A stretch of DNA of 64,000 nucleotides. Origin: JACKOB01 sp024234575. GTDB taxonomy: Bacteria > Pseudomonadota > Gammaproteobacteria > Pseudomonadales > Oleiphilaceae. Positions within the stretch are counted from its first letter, which is position 1. Each line of letters begins with the position of its first letter. The stretch spans positions 248,001-312,000 of the forward strand of contig JBPJFZ010000002.1 of the NCBI GenBank assembly GCA_051208035.1, read 5' to 3'. Under the pieces are notes generated by a model that was not told the origin of the DNA, did no database searches, and worked only from the letters and a program-made list of their open reading frames with translations. Shown here in pieces: positions 35,170 to 43,110 of the stretch. The translations under genes and the position numbers were made by a program.

Positions 35170-37296
35170 ATGAAGGTGTGTCTGGTCGGAAACCCAAACT
35201 GTGGCAAAACAACGGTCTTTAATCGCCTTACCGGTGCCCGGCAAAAAGTTGGCAATTGGGCGGGAGTAACGGTAGAGAAAAAGGTCGGTGAGTTTTTCCT
35301 GCAAGGAGAATCGATAGAGGTTGTAGATCTGCCGGGCATTTATAGTCTTGATCAGATTGATCCTGGCCAGGATGAAGCTATTGCCGCTGCCTATATAGCG
35401 CAAGGTAACTTCGACCTGGTGATTAACATTGTCGATGCGGCCAACCTATCCCGAAATCTCGTTTTGACAACCCAGCTATTGGACCTAAACACGCCGCTGG
35501 TTGTTGTGGCGAATATGGTTGACGTCGCCAGGCAAAAAGGCGTTACCATTAATTACGAAGGGTTGGAAGAGCGTTTGGCCGTGCCGGTTATACCTTTCGT
35601 AGGTGCTACAGGCCGCGGACTCGATTTGTTGCATAAGGCAATAGATAACGCCCGTATTGCCAGTAAAGAGCTGGTTGAGGTAACTGCCGAAGCTGAAAAA
35701 GTATGTGCCTTTGGCGGTGAAGAGGATCATTTGCTGGGACGCACGCAAAAGCGGTTTGGCATCGTTCGGCAACTCACTGATGGCTTATTAACGACCGGAG
35801 AAAACAGTCGTAACTGGTCTGAAACGGTTGATAGGGTGGTACTTAGTCGCTGGCTGGGCATCCCCGTTTTTCTATTAATGATGTACCTGATGTTTACCGT
35901 GGCCATTAACGTTGGGGCGGTATTTATCGATTTTTTCGATATTCTTTTCGGCGCGGTGCTGGTCGATGGCGTGGCGAATGTGCTGGGTTATATCGGTGCA
36001 CCGCAATGGATCATCAGTATTTTGTCAGGCGGCATAGGTGCAGGCATTCAGTTGGTGGCAACCTTTGTTCCTGTTATCGGCTTTCTCTATCTGTGTTTGT
36101 CTTTACTGGAAGATAGTGGCTATCTCTCCCGCGCTGCATTTGTTGTTGACCGCTTGATGGCCAGAATCGGGCTGCCAGGAAACGCTTTCGTGCCCCTGAT
36201 TGTCGGTTTTGGCTGTAACGTTCCTGCGGTTATGGCTGCGCGTACAATGAATCGTGAAACTGACCGGTTGTTGACGATCGTGATGGCACCATTTATGTCC
36301 TGTGGTGCCCGATTAACGGTTTATGCCTTGTTTGCAGCGGCGTTTTTCCCCAGCAATGGGCAGAATGTAGTTTTCTTGTTGTATATCCTGGGTATTGCTG
36401 TTGCGGTCTTTACCGGCTGGCTATTTCGCAAACAGGTCTTCGCCGCTAAAGCAGCTCCCTCTTTTATAGAAATGCCCGCATACCATTTGCCGATTTGGCG
36501 TAATATTTTTATGACGACCTGGCACCGTCTGAAGGGCTTTATTCTGCGAGCCGGTAAAACAATCGTGTTGGTGGTGACGGCATTAAGTTTTGTGAACTCG
36601 ATTGGCACAGACGGTAGTTTCGGTAATGAGAATTCTGAAAAATCAGTACTTAGTGTCATCGGTAAGGCGATTACGCCGGTATTCTCTCCTTTAGGTATAA
36701 AAGAAGAGAATTGGCCCGCAACCGTTGGTATTTTTACCGGAATGTTTGCTAAAGAGGCCATTGTTGGTACGTTGGATGCGCTCTATGTGCAAACGGATTC
36801 TGCTGAAGAGTCGTTAGGTTTGGCTGGCTCTGCGATGGCTGCAGTGGCCTCGATTGCCGATAACTTTTCTGATCTTATGGGGGCGTGGGGGGACCCATTG
36901 GGTATTGGTGCGGTAGGAGACAGTGCCGCATCAGCTGAAAGTCAGGGGGTAAACGAACAGACCCTCACGCAGATGGCGATATTGTTTGACGGCAGCGTCG
37001 GGGCGTTTTGTTATCTGGTGCTTATTTTGTTGTACACCCCTTGTGTTGCAGTGTTGGGTGCAGTGAAGCGTGAAGCAGGGGCTGAATGGATGTGGGTCGT
37101 TGTGGGCTGGACAACCTTACTTTCGTACGGTTTGGCAACCGTGCTATATCAGCTGGCAAACTGGGCAAGCCATCCTGTGTTCTCAAGTTTGTGGATTGCA
37201 GGGGTTGTGGTGGTTTCTGCCTTGTTCGTGCGCTTCCTTCGACATACTGGTAGTCGTGTTCAGCACCGTCTGATTGCGGCGGTAAATGTTGAGTAA
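35170..37296 (+). CDS. feoB: Ferrous iron transport protein B (FeoB)
   Basis: A 708-residue inner-membrane Fe(II) transporter. The N-terminal G domain (1-165) has GNPNCGKTT (G1), DLPG (G3) and the NMVD-type NxxD (G4). Two Gate modules follow with the conserved SCGARLTVYALFAAAFF and GCNVPAVMA. No feoC gene is seen after it; the transcript ends at a bidirectional terminator. Slightly shorter than E. coli FeoB (773). Confidence 0.97.
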   Translation: MKVCLVGNPNCGKTTVFNRLTGARQKVGNWAGVTVEKKVGEFFLQGESIEVVDLPGIYSLDQIDPGQDEAIAAAYIAQGNFDLVINIVDAANLSRNLVLTTQLLDLNTPLVVVANMVDVARQKGVTINYEGLEERLAVPVIPFVGATGRGLDLLHKAIDNARIASKELVEVTAEAEKVCAFGGEEDHLLGRTQKRFGIVRQLTDGLLTTGENSRNWSETVDRVVLSRWLGIPVFLLMMYLMFTVAINVGAVFIDFFDILFGAVLVDGVANVLGYIGAPQWIISILSGGIGAGIQLVATFVPVIGFLYLCLSLLEDSGYLSRAAFVVDRLMARIGLPGNAFVPLIVGFGCNVPAVMAARTMNRETDRLLTIVMAPFMSCGARLTVYALFAAAFFPSNGQNVVFLLYILGIAVAVFTGWLFRKQVFAAKAAPSFIEMPAYHLPIWRNIFMTTWHRLKGFILRAGKTIVLVVTALSFVNSIGTDGSFGNENSEKSVLSVIGKAITPVFSPLGIKEENWPATVGIFTGMFAKEAIVGTLDALYVQTDSAEESLGLAGSAMAAVASIADNFSDLMGAWGDPLGIGAVGDSAASAESQGVNEQTLTQMAILFDGSVGAFCYLVLILLYTPCVAVLGAVKREAGAEWMWVVVGWTTLLSYGLATVLYQLANWASHPVFSSLWIAGVVVVSALFVRFLRHTGSRVQHRLIAAVNVE

Positions 37297-37311
37297 TTTT
37301 TCAGTTACAAT

Positions 37312-37342
37312 AAAAACCCGACATTTTAGTCGGGTTTTTTTT
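37312..37342. terminator. Bidirectional terminator between feoB and efp
   Basis: AAAAACCCGAC and GTCGGGTTTTT form a stem with a T-run on both strands, ending the convergent feoAB and earP-efp transcripts. Confidence 0.9.
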
Positions 37343-37358
37343 GCGCATTAGCGAAGGA

Positions 37359-37931
37359 CTAGACCGGAGCTTTTGCTCGTGATTTGTATTCGCCAGTACG
37401 TGTGTCAATTTCGATCCAGTCGCCAATTTCACAGAAATCTGCCACTTTTACTTCTGTTCCATTGCTCAACTTGGCAGGCTTCATTACTTTGCCTGAAGTG
37501 TCACCACGGGCAGACCCTTCGGTGTAGTCGATTTGACGTACGATGGTTGTAGGCAGATCAACAGAAATAACTTTACCTTCGAAGAAAACGGCTTCGCAAG
37601 TATCAGTCATGCCATCAACTATAAATGGCAATACGCTTTCGATATCATCTTTGTTCAGCTCGTACTGATTGTACTCTTCATCTACGAACACGTAGTTTGG
37701 CTCGCTGTAGTAAGAGTAGGTCACGTCGACTTTATCAAGCGTCACCTGTTCGAGCTTGTCATCAAACTTGTAAACGGTTTCGGTGGTTGAACCGGTCAGC
37801 AGGTTGCGCAGTTTCATTTTCATGATCGCGGTGTTACGACCAGACTTTGTGTATTCGGCTTTTAGGACGAGCCATGGTTGACCGTCAATCAGGGCAACAC
37901 TGTTAGGCTTCATTTCTTGTGCAGTCTTCAT
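37359..37931 (-). CDS. efp: Elongation factor P (arginine type)
   Basis: A 190-residue EF-P, which relieves ribosome stalling at polyproline. The tip residue is R32 (KSGRNTAIM), the arginine that is rhamnosylated, instead of the lysine used in E. coli. Three beta domains are recognisable (KOW-like 1-65, OB 66-128, C-terminal 129-190). earP lies just upstream, confirming the rhamnosyl pathway. Its stop is followed by the shared terminator with feoB. Confidence 0.97.
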   Translation of the reverse strand: MKTAQEMKPNSVALIDGQPWLVLKAEYTKSGRNTAIMKMKLRNLLTGSTTETVYKFDDKLEQVTLDKVDVTYSYYSEPNYVFVDEEYNQYELNKDDIESVLPFIVDGMTDTCEAVFFEGKVISVDLPTTIVRQIDYTEGSARGDTSGKVMKPAKLSNGTEVKVADFCEIGDWIEIDTRTGEYKSRAKAPV

Positions 37932-37982
37932 ATAAATATCCGCAAAGTGGTGGCTGGGAATTGTTCAAATAATGGGCGCGGA

Positions 37983-39119
37983 TCATACCCGAATTTGATA
38001 GAACTGCGCTAGCGATTTTGCAAGATTTGTCACCTTTTGCTGCTTGCCGCACCATTCTTCTGCATGACTGATGAGGTGGGGCCATTGGGCAAGTAAGGTG
38101 TGCCAGTTTTTACCCATATTTCCTTCGCTATTCCATGCCTGCCAGAGAGCTCTCAACGGCTCTGCCACTTCAGCAGGTAGACCCTGCGTATAGCGGTGCA
38201 AGAATGCATCTAGTTTTTCGAGGTGTGTATCGTTTTCCTGCTGGTAAATGTGCCAGATAAAAGGGCGGCCAGCCCATTGTGCCCGGACAAAAGAGTCTTC
38301 TCCCCGCACGGCATTAAAGTCGCAGCTCCAGAGTAGCCTGTCGTAGTCGCCCTGGCTGATAAAAGGCAAAGCCTGAATGTCGAGAGCACCTCGGGAAAAG
38401 CGATCGCCCGTGGCCAGCGCGGGAACTTCAAGCCAATTGGCAACATCGGCCAGAATTCTTCCTTCCGGAACTAACACATGTGTTGGGCGGGAAGCGCTGG
38501 CCAGACTATCCAGCCAGCTTGCCAGGGCTTTGTTTTCATAAGCAAACAGCGATATCAGCATGGCGCTGGGGGCTGGAGATACTCCGAGTTGATGCAGGAA
38601 GGTATTGATTGCGTGGGGTGACTGCTGAAACTGTTGGCGGCGGCGGATCAAGTTGTGCTCGCGAATAAGGCCGCCGGTTTGGGCCGTAAACCCCGGGAAG
38701 AAAAAGTATTTTTGTAGCCTGTCTGGCTGTGGAGATGGCAGACCATGGCAACCTTCGACCCAGTCTTCGGCGCTAAGATACTCAAGATTAAGCCACAAAG
38801 GCGCGGGTGATTTCTTTGCCATCAGGGCGATATATGGCTTAGGCAACTGGCAGGCAAAGGCCTCAATGACAACGTCTGCGGCTCGCACTGGGATGTTGTC
38901 ATCGGTCCAGTGATAAACCTTTACCCCTTGCTGTGTGAATGGTAAAGAGGAGTCTGTTTCTGCCTGTGGGCAAATACGGCGAAAAGCCGACATATCGCTA
39001 ACCCAGAGATGCACATCAAAGTCATACTCGCTGGCCAGTTGTTGGGCGAGGCGCCAAGTGACGCCTATATCACCAAAATTATCAACGACATGACAAAAAA
39101 TATCCCAGATTGCGCGCAT
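37983..39119 (-). CDS. earP: Protein-arginine rhamnosyltransferase EarP
   Basis: A 378-residue GT-B type glycosyltransferase that rhamnosylates EF-P on R32 using dTDP-rhamnose. The start MRAIWDIFCHVVDNFGDIGVTWRLAQQLA, with Asp and Phe/Gly-Asp catalytic loop, and the C-terminal RGEDSFVRAQWAGRPFIWHIY (nucleotide binding) match the family. It lies 51 bases upstream of efp on the same strand. The neighbouring efp carrying arginine at residue 32 gives strong mutual support. Confidence 0.95.
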   Translation of the reverse strand: MRAIWDIFCHVVDNFGDIGVTWRLAQQLASEYDFDVHLWVSDMSAFRRICPQAETDSSLPFTQQGVKVYHWTDDNIPVRAADVVIEAFACQLPKPYIALMAKKSPAPLWLNLEYLSAEDWVEGCHGLPSPQPDRLQKYFFFPGFTAQTGGLIREHNLIRRRQQFQQSPHAINTFLHQLGVSPAPSAMLISLFAYENKALASWLDSLASASRPTHVLVPEGRILADVANWLEVPALATGDRFSRGALDIQALPFISQGDYDRLLWSCDFNAVRGEDSFVRAQWAGRPFIWHIYQQENDTHLEKLDAFLHRYTQGLPAEVAEPLRALWQAWNSEGNMGKNWHTLLAQWPHLISHAEEWCGKQQKVTNLAKSLAQFYQIRV

Positions 39120-39228
39120 AGATTGTTCGCCAGCCGCTGTTTGATGTTGATGCGCTAGCTTAGGTTGTTCGTACTAGTGGCCGCTAGAGCTTTATACGCA
39201 GTTTATCGGTATTTGAAGCTACGGTCAT

Positions 39229-39891
39229 TCACAGTTCATTTTCTAAGGAGCGGCCAGATAAGTTTTCTGTATTGTGGGCAAATAAATGTGGGTAGGCTTG
39301 GCGAATATTCTTGTCGATGAAATCGAACGGTACTTCGGCAAACGTGCCGTATTCGTTGATGTACTCCATATGCTGTTGACCACCACCGGTATATTCCTGA
39401 AAGATCGAATCCTGGACACCATCAAACTCCAGTGGTTCGACGCCCATTAAACGACAGAGTTTAGTGTTAAAGGCGGGGGTGGCTTTTACCCATCGCCGGT
39501 TTAAAAATAACTCGATATAGCCGTGCATGCGAAAGATGTCTGAGCGCAACCACTCAATAAGTTTGGGGCTGGAAAGGTGGTTTTTAACATCCGCTAGCCC
39601 CAGCCGAGAGGGGATGCCCTTATACCGCGCAGCGGCGCCAAGTAATATGGCTTTCGGGATGCAGTAGCTTTCGCCCGTGCCAAGTATATAACTGGCGCTG
39701 AGTGTTTTGGGGTTAGAAGAAAAAGTATATGGGTTGTAATGAATGCTGTCCCGCGCGCTTAGATATAGAGCCTTGGCGATGCTAATTGGATCATCGCTGA
39801 CGCCAGTTAGGGCGTCGTCAGCCCATTGCCGCACAACTGGCTGATCAAAATCGAAAAAAGGTGTTGCGCTAAGATAGTTGTTGTTATTCAT
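39229..39891 (-). CDS. Transglutaminase-like domain protein
   Basis: A 220-residue cytoplasmic protein with a transglutaminase-like fold. Candidate catalytic C77 lies in GTGESYCIPKAILLGAAAR and His123 in HGYIELFLNRRWVKATPAFN. The Asp usual after the His motif is replaced in KATPAFN. Such proteins may be proteases or peptide-modifying enzymes; the role here is unknown. No signal peptide, and it stands alone between earP and the antiporter operon. Confidence 0.85.
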   Translation of the reverse strand: MNNNNYLSATPFFDFDQPVVRQWADDALTGVSDDPISIAKALYLSARDSIHYNPYTFSSNPKTLSASYILGTGESYCIPKAILLGAAARYKGIPSRLGLADVKNHLSSPKLIEWLRSDIFRMHGYIELFLNRRWVKATPAFNTKLCRLMGVEPLEFDGVQDSIFQEYTGGGQQHMEYINEYGTFAEVPFDFIDKNIRQAYPHLFAHNTENLSGRSLENEL

Positions 39892-40041
39892 TACGGGCCT
39901 CTGAAGAGCAAACTGAATGTGCTCAGAATGCTCTTAAATAGTGCTACCCTCAATGGCCGTATCTGACAGGTGTGCAGGCTTTTTCGATCATCTGTCAGAT
40001 TGCGTAAAGGGCTCTGGCAGCATGATCCACTCCAGAGAATT

Positions 40042-40404
40042 TCAGCGCTTGGGTGGCTGGCGTTTTTCGGCAAAGGCAACAAGATGCTGATTGCGGGTTT
40101 TTTCCATTATCGACAGTCGCTGATGCAATGCTGCTTTGCTTAGCATGTGAGCAGTTATCGGTGCGGTGATGAACAGGAATATTGTAATCATCAACTCATG
40201 AACACTGAGAATTTGCTGTGTTGCGGCGAGTAAAACCATTGAGGCAATAAGAATACACCCTATACCCATTGTGGTCGCTTTGGTTGGGGCATGTAAGCGG
40301 GTAAAGAAGTCGGGCAGGCGCGCCAGCCCGATAGATCCTACCAGTAAAAAAAGCCCCCCTATTATGAGCAGCACCATCACAACGATTTCTATTATTACGG
40401 ACAT
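40042..40404 (-). CDS. mnhG: Mrp/Pha antiporter subunit G
   Basis: A 120-residue protein with three membrane helices. The region GSIGLARLPDFFTRLHAPTKATTMG is the subunit G signature. Last gene of the six-gene operon. The Mrp/Pha complex exchanges cytoplasmic Na+ or K+ for external protons. Confidence 0.93.
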   Translation of the reverse strand: MSVIIEIVVMVLLIIGGLFLLVGSIGLARLPDFFTRLHAPTKATTMGIGCILIASMVLLAATQQILSVHELMITIFLFITAPITAHMLSKAALHQRLSIMEKTRNQHLVAFAEKRQPPKR

Positions 40405-40425
40405 TTTCTTACCTTCAATTTCTGG

Positions 40426-40695
40426 CTATTTAATAATATCGCCACGTAACAAATAAGTGCATACCGCCGCTGTGCTAACGAAGCCTAACATCGCGATCAG
40501 CAATGCGCCTTCGAAGTAAAGCGGCGAGCCCATGTACATACCCATCAACACAATCAGAGCAATACTATTTATAAACATTGTATCTAACGCCAGAATTCTA
40601 TCTGGCATGCTTGGCCCTTCGAACAAACGCCAGGTATTTAATAACAGCGCGATACAAACGAGGACGCAGATGATGATAATGGTAAAGTTCAGCAT
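40426..40695 (-). CDS. mnhF: Mrp/Pha antiporter subunit F
   Basis: An 89-residue protein with three membrane helices. The central GPSMPDRILALDTMFIN is the subunit F signature. It overlaps mnhE by seven bases, and mnhG follows after 21 bases. Confidence 0.94.
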   Translation of the reverse strand: MLNFTIIIICVLVCIALLLNTWRLFEGPSMPDRILALDTMFINSIALIVLMGMYMGSPLYFEGALLIAMLGFVSTAAVCTYLLRGDIIK

Positions 40696-41189
40696 GCGAA
40701 CATCTCCTTAAGAGGTGTTTCATAGTTTTGCTTGATGGAGCGAATGACTGCTTCCTCGTCCTCTAAATTCAATACGTGTACGTACAGCCACTGCAGATCT
40801 TCAGAGACTTCAGCGCTCACGGTTCCTGGGGTTAGCGAAATCGTATTAGCCAGCAATGTAATGGGGAATTTGCCGGTAATATCCAGCGGGATGGCAATGA
40901 ATCCCGGATTGATGCGCGAGACCGGGCCCATGACCTGAATCGCGACTTCGATGTTGCACACCGCAATATCTTTCAGCAAGACCAGTAAGTACTTTATTGC
41001 CAGTAAAGGCTTGTGCAGTTTGGGGTGGTCGTCCAGCATGGGGCGAGTAAGGATGGGGATTGCCGTTGCCAATAGAAACCCAAGTACAACATGCGCAAAT
41101 GCGATGGTGTTATTCAGCAACAGCCATATTGCCAATAGCGCGATTGTTTGTAACGGTCTTGGAAAGAGTCGGTTGGTGATATTTTTCAT
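40689..41189 (-). CDS. mnhE: Mrp/Pha antiporter subunit E
   Basis: A 166-residue subunit E with two to three N-terminal membrane helices and a cytoplasmic domain. The segment NTISLTPGTVSAEVSEDLQWLYVHVLN is characteristic. Overlaps mnhD upstream by four bases and mnhF downstream. Confidence 0.93.
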   Translation of the reverse strand: MKNITNRLFPRPLQTIALLAIWLLLNNTIAFAHVVLGFLLATAIPILTRPMLDDHPKLHKPLLAIKYLLVLLKDIAVCNIEVAIQVMGPVSRINPGFIAIPLDITGKFPITLLANTISLTPGTVSAEVSEDLQWLYVHVLNLEDEEAVIRSIKQNYETPLKEMFAC

Positions 41190-42742
41190 AGCCCCCCCTC
41201 AGACAATGTTGGTGCTATCGGTGCAAGCTCAATACCCTGATGCAGTTGCGTTGCCGCAACGGCGATAAAGTCGGTGATGATGCCACCTGTTATGACCAGA
41301 ACGGGGGAGGCGAGCAAAAGCAGTGCTATGGCGCAAACTTGCCATCCTGAGATTGAAACAGCGTCTTTGTCTTGCCGGCGAGCACCAGAAAAACTGCCAC
41401 TGTTATCGGTGGATTTCCAGAACACTGTAGTCCCGGCCCGAGACAGGGAAATAAGGGCAGCAAGACTGCTTATCAGTACGGCGGACCATATCCAAGCCAT
41501 CTCAGCGCCAGTTTGCGCGCTCTGTAATAATAGGGTTTTGCCAATAAAACCAGAAAATGGTGGCATGCCAATTACCGTCAGTGCGGCAATAAAAAACAGG
41601 ACGCTGATTAGTCGCTGGTTCTGAATGCGCTTCGCAGGCACCAATCGGTCAAGCGCTTTGCCCCGGTTTTTACTGACCAGATCGCATATCAAAAATAGTG
41701 CGGCGGTAACCAGCGTGGAGTGAATCAGGTAAAAAATTCCTGCAGATGTTGCACTCTCTCTGTGTAGCGCAATCGAAAATAGCAGTGTGCCCACAGATAT
41801 AATAACCAGATTGGCGGTCAGCTCTTTGAGTTGTTGGCTGGCGAGTACACCTAAAATGCCTACCATAATCGTTAATACTGCCATGGGCCATAACCATGGG
41901 GTTGCCATATAGGCCAATGCGCCAGCGGTTTCACCAAATATCCCGGTATGGATGCGATAGATACTGTAAATGCCAACCTTAGTCATGATGGCAAACAAGG
42001 CTGCGATGGGGGCAGCAGCAGAAATGTAGGTTCTTGGCAGCCAGAAATGTAAAGGTACCATCGCTGTCTTGAGGCCGAAGACCACCAGTAGCATCAGTCC
42101 GCCTGCTTTGGCGAGCTGTCTTTCATCGGCACCTAGCCCACTAATTTTGCTGGCCATATCGGCCATATTAAGCGTGCCCAGTGTGCCGTAAAGTATTCCC
42201 AGCGCAAAAAGAAAAAATGCCGAGCCGATAAGATTCAACGTGACGTAATGAACACTTGCCTGAGTTTTCTCTTTGCCTCCCCCGTGGATCAGTAGTGCAT
42301 ATGAGGCAATCAGCAGTACTTCGAAAAAGACAAACAAGTTGAAAATATCACCTGTTAAAAATGCACCGTTTAACCCCGCCAGTTGGAAGAGAAACAGTGG
42401 ATGGAAATACATCCCGGTAAGATCTTCTCCGGCACAGCCGTAAATCAGCGCGCCCAAACAAAGGAATGAGCTTAGTGTTACCATGATCGCCGCCAACGGA
42501 TCGGCAACGAGCACGATACCAAAAGGCGCTTGCCAACCGCCCAGGTTATAGACCTGAGTTATCTCGGCGCTTTGCAGTAATAGCAAGATTGCCGCGATAA
42601 GGGTCATCAATACGGTGATGACCGAGCAAAAGCGTTGCCAGGCGATGTTTCGTGTTAGTGGCGGTAGCACCAGAAAAGCCGCCATAAACATGGGCATAAT
42701 GATTGGCAAAATGGCCAGATGTTGCATGACCTGAAGTTGCAT
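41186..42742 (-). CDS. mnhD: Mrp/Pha antiporter subunit D
   Basis: A 518-residue membrane protein of about 14 helices, homologous to the proton-pumping NuoM/NuoN subunits of complex I. The conserved FFEVLLIASYALL carries the helix-5 Glu, and LKTAMVPLHFWLPRTYISAAAPIAALFA has the helix-7/8 lysines. Overlaps mnhC by one base and mnhE by four. Confidence 0.95.
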   Translation of the reverse strand: MQLQVMQHLAILPIIMPMFMAAFLVLPPLTRNIAWQRFCSVITVLMTLIAAILLLLQSAEITQVYNLGGWQAPFGIVLVADPLAAIMVTLSSFLCLGALIYGCAGEDLTGMYFHPLFLFQLAGLNGAFLTGDIFNLFVFFEVLLIASYALLIHGGGKEKTQASVHYVTLNLIGSAFFLFALGILYGTLGTLNMADMASKISGLGADERQLAKAGGLMLLVVFGLKTAMVPLHFWLPRTYISAAAPIAALFAIMTKVGIYSIYRIHTGIFGETAGALAYMATPWLWPMAVLTIMVGILGVLASQQLKELTANLVIISVGTLLFSIALHRESATSAGIFYLIHSTLVTAALFLICDLVSKNRGKALDRLVPAKRIQNQRLISVLFFIAALTVIGMPPFSGFIGKTLLLQSAQTGAEMAWIWSAVLISSLAALISLSRAGTTVFWKSTDNSGSFSGARRQDKDAVSISGWQVCAIALLLLASPVLVITGGIITDFIAVAATQLHQGIELAPIAPTLSEGGL

Positions 42743-43110
42743 TAACTGCGCTCCTGCTGGTCGGGGTGTCTGCGGTCGTTGGTTTGTCCCGGTAGTTTAC
42801 CGTCAACGTGGTCGTTGCCAAGGTCGGCGCGGGCTCTCATTGCCAGAATAACCACAAAGGCTGTCATCGCAAAGCCGATAACAATTGCCGTTAATACCAG
42901 CGCCTGTGTTAGTGGATCTGCATAGGTATTGCTGCTGCCTAAAATTGCCGCGCCATTGACGACTAAACGACCGGATGAAAACAGAAAAAGGTTAACCCCG
43001 TAAGATAGTAGTGTGAGTCCGACAACCACGGGAAATGTTCTTCCCCGCAGGGTCAGAAAAATTCCGCAGGCGGTGAGCAGGCCCACGCAAAAAGAATAGG
43101 CGGCTTCCAT
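42742..43110 (-). CDS. mnhC: Mrp/Pha antiporter subunit C
   Basis: A 122-residue homologue of NuoK with three membrane helices, including NLFLFSSGRL and DPLTQALVLTAIVIGFAMTAFVVIL. It has a charged C-terminal tail. It abuts mnhA/B by one base and mnhD by one, so the whole run is tightly coupled. Confidence 0.94.
   Translation of the reverse strand: MEAAYSFCVGLLTACGIFLTLRGRTFPVVVGLTLLSYGVNLFLFSSGRLVVNGAAILGSSNTYADPLTQALVLTAIVIGFAMTAFVVILAMRARADLGNDHVDGKLPGQTNDRRHPDQQERS

Noticed and set aside
39891..40082. A small minus-strand ORF between the transglutaminase gene and mnhG
   Set aside because: It overlaps the end of mnhG in another frame, and no family or ribosome site supports it.
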